This document shows positions 52,443 through 62,620 of a stretch of DNA of 64,000 nucleotides, piece by piece. Position 1 is the stretch's first letter; every line of letters begins with the position of its first letter. Both the position numbers and the translations under genes were made by a program. The notes under the pieces are model-generated. The model saw only the letters and a program-made list of their open reading frames with translations, was not told the origin of the DNA and did no database searches. The DNA lies in contig NC_067203.1 in assembly GCF_026262505.1 (NCBI RefSeq), positions 21,185,411 through 21,249,410 on the forward strand, given 5' to 3'. The stretch comes from Trichomonas vaginalis G3. Taxonomy: Eukaryota > Parabasalia > Trichomonadida > Trichomonadidae.

Positions 52443-52973
52443 TCATTCAAGCTTAAGAGTAAATAAGTCGTCTTTCATGGTGTGGAGTGTCTTGCAAGCC
52501 TTTCCCTTTGGATTCTTCAATATATCTGCTCCTTCTCTTTGCATTTGGCAAATAGCAAATGGAATACTTTCTCCCATCAATACAATTTGAACAATGTCGC
52601 CTTCATGGAAATCTTCATCCATTCCATTTACGCCAGGAGCCATCAAATCAGCACCACGCATAACAGCTCTAGCAGTTGGTTCATCAACAACGATTGTTCT
52701 AAGCAAGCCCATGTTTTCCATTGCGATACGAAGATGAGGGAAAACTTCGCCATGGCCGAGCTCAACTACCGCCGGATAATTTCCGACAAAGTATAATTTT
52801 GCATGATCTTGAAGACCAAAAACTGTAACTGGTGCCTTCTTTGGAAGATAATCGTTTTCTATTTCAGGAAACAACGGCATTGTTGCGGATGCTGCTTCTC
52901 TAAGTTTTGAAATCATTGCTGATCCGAGTGTTTTCTTGTTCTTAGCCTTTTCAAGCTTAAATCTGAAAAACAT
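52443..52973 (-). CDS. MCTS1: MCTS1 (MCT-1) PUA-domain translation factor
   Basis: 176 residues from the ATG at 52973 (MFFRFKLEKAK), matching the start seen in MCTS1 relatives (MFKKF...). The frame is open 25 codons further up but only weakly coding. N-terminal pre-PUA domain with LPKKAPVTVFGLQDHAKLYFV, then a PUA domain: VVDEPTARAVMRGADLMAPGV, EGDIVQIVLMGESIPFAICQM, GKACKTLHTMKDDLF. MCTS1, with DENR, binds the small ribosomal subunit and promotes reinitiation and deacylated-tRNA release. M3-like motifs lie 15-50 bp upstream (52988-53028). Confidence 0.92.
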   Translation of the reverse strand: MFFRFKLEKAKNKKTLGSAMISKLREAASATMPLFPEIENDYLPKKAPVTVFGLQDHAKLYFVGNYPAVVELGHGEVFPHLRIAMENMGLLRTIVVDEPTARAVMRGADLMAPGVNGMDEDFHEGDIVQIVLMGESIPFAICQMQREGADILKNPKGKACKTLHTMKDDLFTLKLE

Positions 52974-53145
52974 AGGTAATGTGAAATGAAAAGTGTCAAA
53001 GTTTCCGTTCTCGAAAAGTGACATAAAATAAAAGACTGAAAGAATCATAAATATAACAAATTACGCTCGTTTTATCTTTAGCATGATGTGATAAAACTAA
53101 ATAACAGCCTTATGAAGCAAAATATTGTGTTTTTCGGTATTTTTT

Positions 53146-53159
53146 AAAAGTGACAAAAT
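53146..53159 (+). promoter_or_regulatory. M3-like promoter element upstream of the Rab-like gene
   Basis: AAAAGTGACAAAAT, 77 bp before the ATG at 53236, in the shared spacer with MCTS1. The longer distance makes it less certain than the copies abutting start codons. Confidence 0.45.
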
Positions 53160-53235
53160 TTTGATCTCACGGTTATGCTCAGAAAAGAATTGACTGAGTG
53201 CTCTTAATTTTTAAAGATTTCCTCAAAAAATCATT

Positions 53236-53829
53236 ATGAGTTCTGAAAAGCAAATCATCAATGATCACTCAAGAATGCGAGCGATCTTTATTGGAGAATA
53301 CGGTGTAGGAAAGACATCACTCATGAAATCACTAAAAGATGATTCATATCAAGCTGATATTCATTTTTCAAGTGATTATTACACGCCATCCAAAGTTGTT
53401 GAACGGAACGGCTTGAAGATAAATGTTTTAATGTGGGATACATATGAACAAGAAAGGTTTAAATCACTAGGAAAGATTTATTTTCGTGGAACACATATTA
53501 CATTTATTATTTATGATAAGACTAATAAAGAAAGCTTTGATGCTATTCCTGAATGGATTCACACTGCTGATGAAAGATGTGGACCAGAAATCATCAAAAT
53601 TTTAATAGGAATGAAAGTTGATGACAAAGAACATGAAGTTATCACATATGATCAAGGTAAAGCTATTGCAGACCAATTCAATATCCCTTTCCTTGAGCTT
53701 TCTTCTCAACAACCTTCAGAGATTAATGTTATTGAATTTGCTGTTGATAGAGCTCTTGAAAAACATATCGAAGGCGAACATGTAACTTATACTCCTTATG
53801 TTCCACACTGGTATGATTGTGCTTGCTAA
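53236..53829 (+). CDS. Divergent Rab-like small GTPase
   Basis: 197 residues. P-loop GEYGVGKTS (20-28) is intact. The switch II motif reads WDTYEQERF (67-75): the Gly of DxxG is Glu, although Gln is kept. The guanine-specificity motif is GMKVD instead of NKxD, and G5 is LSSQQ instead of SAK. Ends CAC, the CXC double-geranylgeranylation signal typical of Rabs. The fold is clear; nucleotide binding or hydrolysis may be altered. Confidence 0.9.
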   Translation: MSSEKQIINDHSRMRAIFIGEYGVGKTSLMKSLKDDSYQADIHFSSDYYTPSKVVERNGLKINVLMWDTYEQERFKSLGKIYFRGTHITFIIYDKTNKESFDAIPEWIHTADERCGPEIIKILIGMKVDDKEHEVITYDQGKAIADQFNIPFLELSSQQPSEINVIEFAVDRALEKHIEGEHVTYTPYVPHWYDCAC

Positions 53830-54325
53830 TTTTTTAGTCTTATATTTTTTTTTCTTATTTTATATATAAAACCCTAAACCTATCCCTCAAATATCTAAAT
53901 TCATTTGCATGTTAATATTGTATTAACTAGATGAAATTCTTCTATAAACTCTATTCCACGAAAATAAAGAAATTAGATATTGTTTTGATTTCATGAATTG
54001 TGAATGTAATTATTGTATACATTATCTTAATGTTGTGCATAGTGCAATATGCAATTGCTTATTAAACTCTATATATGACAAGATACAAATGAGCGAAACA
54101 CATTAATAATACAGAAACATTCACAATATGTATGATCAATAATACATGCGTCATCGACTTTTTGAAAAGTTCTAAGCATAATACATGAAATCTTCTCCTT
54201 CAAAATCAAATTTCATTTAAATAATTTTAATAGTTTTTGTATAAAATCGAATATTAAGACCACTTAGTCAAAGACAATAAAAAGCAATTACAAAGTTAAG
54301 AAAATATATGAGCTATAGATAATTT
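53830..54325. other. Intergenic, no gene seen
   Basis: 496 bp between convergent genes, AT-rich. Confidence 0.4.
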
Positions 54326-56143
54326 TTAATTTTGTTGGAGAAGAAGAGTGTCACTAACATTTAATTTGGAGCGAGAACGTCTATAAATGATCCAAGCAAC
54401 GACAATTCCACCTACAAGAGTCAAAACAACGATGAAAACAATGCCAATTATGTAGAATTTGAAGGAAGTGTACTTGGAGTGCCATCCGCTGTAGCATTTC
54501 TCGTAGAATGGACCATCCTCGTTACCTGCCATGCAGATTTTAGTCCTTCCGCACCATCCGCAGAAAGAAGATTTCTTGCAAACGTCTGCATCAGTTATTT
54601 TATGGCAAGTATCATCTCTTGTTGCTCCCATCTCGTTCCATGTGAAGTTGAGAGTATCAGGAATTCCGATATGGCTGACGTTTTTGAAATCCGGGGAATT
54701 CCAAGTAAATGAAGGCAAATCTTCGTTCGTTGGACTGTTGCAGAACGAGAACTCTCCATTTGTGAATGCTCTAGAACCCATAACTGCCTTCTGATTGAAC
54801 GCTCCGTTTGGAGCTTTTCCAAGTAAATCTTCTCTTGAGGAAATAGCGAAGAGAGGGTCTCCGCGTGAGAGTGGATCGCGTTTGTAATTATTGTAACGCG
54901 AGAATTTCTTGAAATCTTGGAAATTCTTCACTGTCGGAAGATCTCTTGCGGAAATCAAATATCTTGGATGGGTTTTATATGGTAAGTAGTATTCAGATGA
55001 GTTCTCTACCTTGTCGTACTGCAAGACATAGTATAAATCTTCACTAAATGGAACATTAAACGAAGCAATGAATCCATCTTTTGTTAGATTGCCAGTAACA
55101 TCATAAGTATAATGTTTTTCGGATGGTAATTGCTCTACAAGCCATACAAGGTCTTTTGATGGCTTCTTTCCGCGAATAAATTTATTCATATCAGTAATAA
55201 AGTAATCGTTGTTATAAGTACCACTGTTATGCATCAAGAATTTCTCTGTCCAGTCTGTTCCGTTGTGAGCAGTGAACATTGCGTAGATTGAGCGATATCC
55301 GCAGAATAATGACTTCGGATTGATGAAATTCTTGAGCATTTGTACATCTTGGGACATAAGGGATGTTTCGAAAACTACTAGACCTGAATCTGAAATGTAA
55401 AAGTCGTCTAATGAAGAAATTAATCCGGCCAAAGTAGTAAGAGTGACATGGCGAGCATGGAATTGTGGTAATGGGAAGTCGTAGTCGATAACACATCCAA
55501 TACTGTTTCTGTAATCTGACCATGCGTTGTGATAAACAAATACATCTGAATAATCAGGAAGTAAGCGAATGCCAGCAGTGCATTTGGCTCTAATAGGATC
55601 TTTCGGATCGAGCTGTTGGAAAGCTGTCATAATATCCCAAATATCTGGGAAGTTTTGATGAATTCTTAGATTTTCTGCGCTGATCTTTTGATCTTCGGGT
55701 GCAACTGATGCATATCCATCAATTATACCTTGTCCAAGATTGTAGAATCCGCCAATTACTTGCCAATAGTCTGAATTCGGATTTGCATCAATCATTTCTT
55801 GCATGTATTTGGTATTACTTGAGTAATGATCGCGTATTGTTTGTGGAAAGCCATCTTGCATACCCATGGCATCCATATTATTAATATAAGCTTGATAAAT
55901 TCTTGTTTGTGCTAAAACGCCTTCTAAATAGCCTGCGCAGTACATCATTTTAATTGGTGTTTCACCTTCTTTGCCGCTGACATTAAAATGCATCAGACCA
56001 TTTTTATCTAAATTATCATCCCAAATTGCCCAGCAAGTACCATTTTTATCAATGACACCTTCTGCAGTAGTAATTTTGAGATTATCATCGACATATCCTG
56101 TCATATTTCGTGATAAAGTTAATGAAATAAAGCTAAAAATCAT
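54326..56143 (-). CDS. Phospholipase B-like (lamain ancestor) membrane protein
   Basis: 605 residues. Short signal-like N-terminus (MIFSFISLTLS). The PLBD domain fills about residues 12-515: GYLEGVLAQTRIYQAY, the NTCxTIxD-like region with Cys (TAGIRLLPDYSDVFVYHNAWSDYRNS), and NGTDWTEKFLMHNSGTYNNDYFI. After it comes a Cys-rich PSI/EGF-like module (CHKITDADVCKKSSFCGWCG ... C), one membrane helix (YIIGIVFIVVLTLVGGIVVAWIIY) and a basic cytosolic tail. Family members hydrolyse phospholipid acyl ester bonds after lysosomal or surface delivery. The PSI-plus-membrane-anchor arrangement differs from the soluble animal PLBD proteins. Confidence 0.9.
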   Translation of the reverse strand: MIFSFISLTLSRNMTGYVDDNLKITTAEGVIDKNGTCWAIWDDNLDKNGLMHFNVSGKEGETPIKMMYCAGYLEGVLAQTRIYQAYINNMDAMGMQDGFPQTIRDHYSSNTKYMQEMIDANPNSDYWQVIGGFYNLGQGIIDGYASVAPEDQKISAENLRIHQNFPDIWDIMTAFQQLDPKDPIRAKCTAGIRLLPDYSDVFVYHNAWSDYRNSIGCVIDYDFPLPQFHARHVTLTTLAGLISSLDDFYISDSGLVVFETSLMSQDVQMLKNFINPKSLFCGYRSIYAMFTAHNGTDWTEKFLMHNSGTYNNDYFITDMNKFIRGKKPSKDLVWLVEQLPSEKHYTYDVTGNLTKDGFIASFNVPFSEDLYYVLQYDKVENSSEYYLPYKTHPRYLISARDLPTVKNFQDFKKFSRYNNYKRDPLSRGDPLFAISSREDLLGKAPNGAFNQKAVMGSRAFTNGEFSFCNSPTNEDLPSFTWNSPDFKNVSHIGIPDTLNFTWNEMGATRDDTCHKITDADVCKKSSFCGWCGRTKICMAGNEDGPFYEKCYSGWHSKYTSFKFYIIGIVFIVVLTLVGGIVVAWIIYRRSRSKLNVSDTLLLQQN

Positions 56144-56229
56144 TTTTTAATCAGATAAGAAGACGATGAAATTTACAATTGAACAATAGATTACAGTGAT
56201 ATATTAATTATTTTAAAAATTTTCGGAAA

Positions 56230-56300
56230 TCCGACATCGTTCATCGGTTAGGATAAGCGGTTCTCATCCGCTGGAGCGGGGTTCGACTCCCCGTGTCGGA
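56230..56300 (+). tRNA. tRNA-Glu (anticodon CTC)
   Basis: 71 nt. Acceptor stem TCCGACA/TGTCGGA (7 bp), D arm with GTTCATCGGTTAGGAT (A box), anticodon stem AGCGG/CCGCT with loop TTCTCAT (CTC), T stem CGGGG/CCCCG with TTCGACT loop (B box). Intron-free, no encoded CCA. A pol III T-run follows. Confidence 0.97.
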
Positions 56301-56304
56301 AAAC

Positions 56305-56311
56305 TTTTTTT
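56305..56311 (+). terminator. RNA polymerase III terminator of tRNA-Glu
   Basis: Seven consecutive T starting five bases after the tRNA 3' end. Confidence 0.85.
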
Positions 56312-56734
56312 CCCAGATTCTGAAATATTCCAATTACTCAAAGATTATAAATCTTTTTCGAAGTTATTTATTTCAACAACAGCAGAAACTACAAAAGCCA
56401 CCGCCAATATATCATTTGGTGACCATTATCTCATAAATAATAAAATTTCGAGATTAATTTAATGTGCTAATGAACCCTTAATAGATTCGTTTAATGTTAA
56501 TGCAAAAAGATTACAGAAGATATGCACAAAAGCTTCAAAAGGATATTTTATCTATGCTCTTTCGTATATTGAATAAATTTTACCTTGAAATTAAAGGACT
56601 TTTATCTGTTCATACAGTGCTCATCAAACATAAAGTAAATTTGATTTCTTCCGATCATTTAATTGACATTGTTTATTTTCAATGGCTTCTCAAAATTGAA
56701 TTTTAAGAAAAACTTTTTTGACAACAATAAAAAA
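56312..56734. other. Spacer after tRNA-Glu
   Basis: No gene supported; a 70-codon frame at 56494-56706 has no recognisable content and overlaps the likely promoter of the next gene. Confidence 0.4.
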
Positions 56735-57184
56735 ATGTATGAAGATCAAGTTCGGTATGAGTTATTCAAGGTTACAAAATCAGAAAATAAGAACTATGTT
56801 GTGTACGAGCTTGTTATGAAGAAAGATGAACCTGAAAAAATGGAAACTGTTCATGCATTCTGGATTAGAGCTGCAGAAGATGGCGCAAAAAGAGATTTGA
56901 AATGGATAGAAAAGCAAATGAGATATGGTGTAAGGATTGATGAAGTCCATGATGATAATATCAAATTCCATGTTGTAGCGATCTCAAGAATCAACCTTAC
57001 AGCTATTAAGAAAGATGATAAATATTTGTGCAAATGCCTTATTAATGGAGTTGATGCTATTATTGAAACAATTTATATTGATGTAGTTACTTCTATGTTT
57101 GTTCCGCATGTCAACTCAATTACAATTTCAGGAAAAGCTCTTGATGATGGGCGTGAAGTTTCTGAAGTTATTACAAAAGCTTAA
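56735..57184 (+). CDS. DUF4833-like protein
   Basis: 149 residues from the ATG at 56735 (a longer frame opens at a TTG). N-terminal block YELFKVTKSENKNYVVYELVM, then HAFWIRAAEDGAKRDLKWIEKQMRYGVRI and later a C-terminal beta part (VNSITISGKALDDGREVSEVI). The order matches DUF4833 proteins of protists and bacteria, whose function is unknown. No signal peptide or membrane segment. Confidence 0.75.
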   Translation: MYEDQVRYELFKVTKSENKNYVVYELVMKKDEPEKMETVHAFWIRAAEDGAKRDLKWIEKQMRYGVRIDEVHDDNIKFHVVAISRINLTAIKKDDKYLCKCLINGVDAIIETIYIDVVTSMFVPHVNSITISGKALDDGREVSEVITKA

Positions 57185-57504
57185 CTCATCAAAATAATGA
57201 TTTTAATAATAAATACACTTGTAGATTGGCTATATTATAGAAATATTAAATTATATGCACTTATGCGCTTTGTTGTAACACGAATCCGGTCATATTACCA
57301 AAAGAAGAATATTTTTATTATTTTCATGATCCTAATTAACCCCATTTAAGGATAGTAAATATTAGAAGGAGTAAAATCTTAGATCAGCATTGAATGATGA
57401 TATTCTGGATCTCTGAATAAAAATTAAAATTAAATAAACTTTAAGATAATCATGGAATATATGTTTTTACGCTAGTTACAAACAATAAAAACACAGGATT
57501 TAAA
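57185..57504. other. Intergenic, no gene seen
   Basis: 320 bp between convergent genes. Confidence 0.4.
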
Positions 57505-58521
57505 TCATTTTGAGAGACAAGAAAATAACATCAAAATTTCGGCATTTTCTATTGAATTCACATAGAAATCAACATTGCTCTCTTTCAATTTTTTTCCATA
57601 TGGCTTTACAACATTACATTTTGCGGTCATATAGAATTGAAAGATGGGCGGAACTGTAAATGTAGTAAAATATTCTGTTTTGTTAATTATATAGTTGTCA
57701 GTCTTATGATCAATGTAGTTATTTTCCCATAAATAGAATCTATAAGATTGACTTAATCTTTTTTGAAAAATTGGTTTATCATCATATTGATTTTCTTGAA
57801 AAATGCAATTGAATATATCCATATTAAGATTATCTGATTTAGGATTATCAGCATATATTATTCCACAATCAAAAATAGTATTATTAATAAAATTGATTGC
57901 TTTCAAATTCAAAGTACTGTTTGGCTCATTTGCATAATAAATTGAACATTGTGATTTGCATTTATAGAAATTACTGAATGACAAATTACTTCTTTCTTGA
58001 GTTCGTTCAGGAGTGAAAATTCCAGATGACCAAGAATTCAAGGAAAGATAATGATAAACTTGTGTCACAGAACAACACGAGTAGTTTATATTTTTGATAT
58101 CATGACTCTGACAAATGTAAAGATTCTTTTTAGGTGAAGTGCAATATTCAGCTGTAATATATGATAGTACTACCTTTGGATTAACATTCGTATATATTGT
58201 TGCAGCATAGCCACCTGACGAACAGTTTGATAAACAAATTAAACATATAGAGTTTGAAAAATCTCCTTCAATTTTCATTGCTGCACAATTTTTTGACTTA
58301 CATGTAATGAAAACGCATTTATAAATTGATACATCATAAGATTTTGATTGGCTTGATCCTTGAACAATTATTGTTGATGATTCCTTTGCGAGATCTCCTA
58401 AATCTTTAAAGAAAGAGTCGTGTATTTTGTAATCTGCACCAACTGTGCATTGGAATTGACTGTTTAGCCCATGAGAATCATTAATGGCATTTCCTTCTAT
58501 TAGATATAACAGCAAAATCAT
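57505..58521 (-). CDS. Secreted right-handed beta-helix-like protein
   Basis: 338 residues from the ATG at 58521 (an upstream extension lacks an ATG). Signal peptide-like start (MILLLYLIEGNA). The body shows short Cys- and Asn-rich strand repeats (CVFITCKSKNCAAMKI; SFSNFYKCKSQCSIYYAN; NFINNTIFDCGIIYADN), the pattern of polymorphic outer membrane/parallel beta-helix surface proteins common in trichomonads. There is no C-terminal membrane anchor, so it may be secreted, or truncated relative to anchored relatives. Confidence 0.7.
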   Translation of the reverse strand: MILLLYLIEGNAINDSHGLNSQFQCTVGADYKIHDSFFKDLGDLAKESSTIIVQGSSQSKSYDVSIYKCVFITCKSKNCAAMKIEGDFSNSICLICLSNCSSGGYAATIYTNVNPKVVLSYITAEYCTSPKKNLYICQSHDIKNINYSCCSVTQVYHYLSLNSWSSGIFTPERTQERSNLSFSNFYKCKSQCSIYYANEPNSTLNLKAINFINNTIFDCGIIYADNPKSDNLNMDIFNCIFQENQYDDKPIFQKRLSQSYRFYLWENNYIDHKTDNYIINKTEYFTTFTVPPIFQFYMTAKCNVVKPYGKKLKESNVDFYVNSIENAEILMLFSCLSK

Positions 58522-59825
58522 TGTAATTGATAAAATTGACAAAATTTTATTTATATTTATCTTTTGAATATATTCTCAAAAATTTCAATTGAAGCTAATG
58601 TTTAAAAACTTAATAATATTGATAATTTATTTGAAGTATGAGAAAACAAATTTTCAAATGCAGCACGTTAAAAATTTTGTTAGAATTGTCAGGTAAAGCA
58701 AAACATCAATATTTGACAATTTATCTGAAGGCAAACATATTGAAATTCATTTATTGTCAAGATATAAAAAATATGATCCCCTTTTTATATTTTTATTTTT
58801 GGGTAATTTTTATATTAATGTTCAATGCAATAATATTAATATTTGCATGACAGTTTAACATTTTAATTTGAAATTTGATAGCAACTAATTTCTTGAATTT
58901 CATTTATTTAGATCACTCTTTTGTATTTGAATCAACGTATTGTATTTTTCATATATTATGGAGTTCTCAAATTATTTTTCATTATTGAAATCTGCAAATA
59001 ATTTACAAAAATGGAATGAAATGTTATATAAAATTCCTAAAGAGTCAACATTATAAAAATTCTACTTTATTCTTCAGAATAAGCCTGAATTAATGTGATC
59101 AATTGTTTTGACTTGCTATTTATGATAAATCAAAAGAGAATGATTGAGCGGGTATGACTATCAATGCATGAAGGCCTCCTTAATTGACAATTTCATGAGA
59201 TCGCATGAAAGATCGGCATTATCTAAATAAAGTACCTTAATACATGCAAATTTGGATCAATTTTAAACAGAAACTGATCATTAATTATTTAAAATAGTAC
59301 ATTCTGAATATGTTTTTGTTTTCTGAGCGAATTGAAATAATTTCCCAAAATATTACAAAATACCGAAAGCATACCTTTATTTCGATTAAATAGATATATT
59401 TTGTTGTTGATACTGATGAATACTATAAAAGTAATATGGAATTATAAAAACAATCGGACAATAAAAAAGAATTGACATATGACTAACTATAGCTATATAT
59501 CCTCATTGTGGCTAAGTCATCATTCAGCATGAAAATCTTTAAAAACTACCTGCTAAATTTTCAAATCTTGGAATCTTTTTTTATCTGACTAAAGTAAGTG
59601 TTATTTTCACATGCTTAACTTCTTATGTGCTTGTCTCCGATCTATATATCTATTTAATTATACTTTTAAAAAATTATTTGTATACTTTTTATTTATAAAA
59701 GTATATTTATTCGGTGGAGAAAGAAGATTTACTTATTATTAATAGTTGGAAAGCGTAAATAAAGAAATTCATATTCAAATATTCCATAATTATGAATTAT
59801 AAATGTTTAATTCTTTGTATTAATG
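58522..59825. other. Intergenic, no gene seen
   Basis: About 1.3 kb, AT-rich; a 70-codon frame at 58638-58850 is not convincing. Confidence 0.4.
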
Positions 59826-59872
59826 TCATCTTCGCAATCTGACACCAGGGTTTTCAAAATATTTTAAGGGTG

Positions 59873-59909
59873 CACCCGTATGTACGTTTATTTGAGAGGA
59901 GGAGGATTA
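59873..59909 (+). repeat. 37-bp direct repeat, copy 1
   Basis: Begins CACCCGTATGTACG and ends GAGGAGGAGGATTA; identical to 60256-60292. Starts inside the left tip of the TTAA element. Confidence 0.9.
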
Positions 59910-60255
59910 CCCTCTCAATTTTGAGGGATTCGTTAGTTTATTTTCTCGATGAATATGCAATAAAATTTGATTTTTACCTTATCAATATACTTCATATAAT
60001 ATACACATGTTCATGTAAAAACTTTTTTCCAAAATCCTCAGGAATTAAGGGATTTTTGAATTTTAAGAATTTTTTTCGAATTTTTTCGAGAAAAAAAATA
60101 TTTTCAGAACAACCTTAACGGCTAAGATTTAGGAACAATGTTAAGTATCAAAAAGAAAGGAGGTCTGATATAGACAACATATATCGTTGAAGGTTGAAAA
60201 AATCTCTAATATTTGAGCCCAAAATTTCAAATTTTAATTTTTTGAAAAAAGAGGC

Positions 60256-60292
60256 CACCCGTATGTACGTTTATTTGAGAGGAGGAGGATTA
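60256..60292 (+). repeat. 37-bp direct repeat, copy 2
   Basis: Identical to copy 1, 383 bp further in; suggests a duplicated or nested left end. Confidence 0.9.
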
Positions 60293-62036
60293 TATTTTTG
60301 AAAGGGTGAAACATTATGAATATGTTAATTATATAATAATATGTATTATTATAAAAAAGAAAAAATAAAGCACGTTAAAATTTTTCTTTCTTGATTTTTT
60401 ACAAAATCTACTTAGAATTATGCAAAATATGACTAAATAATTATAAATTTCAAGTTAAAGTTTAATTTTGATAAATAATTTAAATTTCAAAATATCAAGT
60501 TCAGTTCGACTATGTATGTAGTAATTCCTCAATAAAGTGCCAAAACCCTATTAAAATATATGAACATTTTCAACATTTTAATGTTTTTATTTAAAAATTT
60601 GATGGAATATGAGCTTCAAACAATTATTATGTAAATAAAAATAATTAAATATATGTATTTATTAGTATTACAACCGTAGTAAGTCGATTCTTCCTTTCTT
60701 CTACTGAGGTTTGAATTTGATTTCGAATTGTAAAGAGATTCAAAGGGAAAATACTAGCGGATAAAAACTACCTCTGTGAAAGGGTCATAATGGAGTCAAG
60801 TTGTATTTTTTGATATTTTTTGCTTTTCGAGCCTAAATAGGTAGCCAAGATAATGCCCAAAAATAAGGTTCTAAATTCTGAAGTTTACACGATCCTCTCG
60901 TGTGCACCCTTAATTCCCTGAACTTTTTCGTAGCATAACTATTATCGGATGAACTGTCCTTATATTCATCTCCAAAATAATCAGTATATTTAAAGTTATT
61001 TTCTGCTCCACAAAGTCCAGAAGAAAGGTGTGATAATTCGTTGTATAAATTGTTTATAGAATTTGTTATTGTTACACTTGATGTTTCTCCATCGTAATCA
61101 CAATTTTTGATTGTAACTGAACTTGATGAATATAAAGAAAATGTTTGTTGACAATTATTTTTAATTGAACAAGATTCAAATGTAACTGTTGCTCGATTTA
61201 AATAAAAACATTGATTATTAGCATTGTTTCTAATGATATTACATAAATAAAATTGATGTAAAGATTTACTCCAAAAATAAAAACATTAAGTGTTTGCATT
61301 GTTATTAATGAAAGATGTTTGGCTGATGTTGTATTTCTTTGAAGAAACAATATGAAGTGAAACATCTTCATTACATTTGTTATTTGTTATGTTATTTCGT
61401 GAAAAACTTAGATTTCCTTTTTCTAAATAACAAATTGATTTCCCTTTTTCTGTATCTCCACAATCAAAGACTGTTGAATCTTCAAGAATGTTTTTGTTGT
61501 TTGAATTTTCTATGTTTGAATATAAAAATATTCCTTCTAATGATGATTCTGATGATAATATTGGTATAGATTTTGTAGCACATGTTCGATATATAACACA
61601 ATTTCCTTGTTTAGAATAAACTGTTGAAGATGGAGTTTTTGTGCCATTGAATCCAGAAATAGAAATTAGAAGTCTTGTATCCGTTTGTTCGTCTTCGTTT
61701 ATATTAACAACAACTTCTTCAAATCCATTGAAGAAACATGCTGTAACATGATAATTTCCTTCTTTTGTTTGACTAAATACTTCACTTTTAGTGTGATATT
61801 CTGGGATATTTTCGTTTCCATAATAATGTTTCCAAATGTCAATGTTTGGAGCAGAGTCGAAGAATAGCCTCAGAATGTGATTTGTTTTAGTATACTCCAT
61901 TATGATATATCAAATAATTCGAACATAAATTTGGTTTGTAAAAGATAGAATCGCTTTCATCGGATATGAGCATAAAATTATTTAAGTACATCATTGTTGA
62001 ATTTAAATTGTAAATGCCATTAATTTGAACTGGGTA

Positions 62037-62137
62037 TTTACTTATAATGTCGAACGTTACTCCAAAAATGAATTTAACGTTAATTATTTTTGTTGTTTAT
62101 TTTATTATTGTAATTCACAATTAATCTATATATATTA
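62037..62137 (+). repeat. ~100-bp direct repeat, copy 1
   Basis: TTTACTTATAATGTCGAACG through AATTCACAATTAATCTATAT; same as 62518-62620 except one extra TA unit at the end of the second copy. Confidence 0.9.
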
Positions 62138-62517
62138 AATTGTCACTTTTGTAAAAACGATAGGTATTGAATGCATTTAGCGGTTTTTGATTTTGAAAGA
62201 ATTTTGAAAATGCACCTTAAATTAATAAATTATGAGGGTCTGTGAAAAATCTAGAGAATTCTCTAAACTGTAAGATAAGGTTTTCAGATGTCCAATTGAG
62301 ATGTATCTTAATCTGGAATTCAGATCACTTCACTAAAAAAATAGGATAGTTAATCGATATTGACCAAAGCGCACAAGTAATCTGATAATATAATTGAGAA
62401 ACCACATAGAATTAATTAAATTGATTTAGGAAAAAGACGAGACTTTCAAAGAAAGGTGGCATTTTTCCAGAATGTTCCTTCCTTGGAAAAAGCGTAACTT
62501 TCGAGGGTGGGATCAAT

Positions 62518-62620
62518 TTTACTTATAATGTCGAACGTTACTCCAAAAATGAATTTAACGTTAATTATTTTTGTTGTTTATTTTATTATTGTAATTCACA
62601 ATTAATCTATATATATATTA
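62518..62620 (+). repeat. ~100-bp direct repeat, copy 2
   Basis: Second copy, 481 bp downstream of the first. The ~380 bp between the copies has no coding content. Confidence 0.9.

Larger units (their letters stand above)
59868..60909. mobile_element. Non-autonomous TTAA-flanked element, 1,042 bp
   Basis: TTAA on both sides (59864-59867, 60910-60913). Ends share inverted GGGTGCAC followed by one mismatch and CG. No ORF of meaning inside (a GTG-started 82-codon frame at 59870-60118 is not convincing). A 37-bp segment from the left end recurs internally. The tip differs from the GGGTATAGT tip of the element at 8948-11949, so it belongs to another TTAA family. Confidence 0.75.
59826..61900 (-). 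pseudogene. Beta-helix-like protein gene, stop-interrupted and split by a TTAA element
   Basis: Starts at the ATG at 61900; 204 codons reach a TAA (61286-61288). The same frame continues with clear beta-helix strand repeats (NQCFYLNRATVTFESCSIKN; TFSLYSSSSVTIKNC) for about 125 more codons to 60911. The TAA sits where a Gln codon would fit: the local segment NNANT-stop-CFYFW parallels NNANNQCFYL downstream. At 60910 the TTAA-flanked element begins. Beyond its other TTAA (59864-59867) the frame continues for 12 codons to a TGA (59826-59828), consistent with insertion in the last part of the gene. No signal peptide remains. Confidence 0.78.

Noticed and set aside
58638..58850. 70-codon hydrophobic plus-strand frame
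   Set aside because: Composition driven by AT-richness, no signal of selection or domain.
59870..60118. 82-codon frame in the TTAA element
   Set aside because: GTG start, begins in the element's terminal repeat, no domain.
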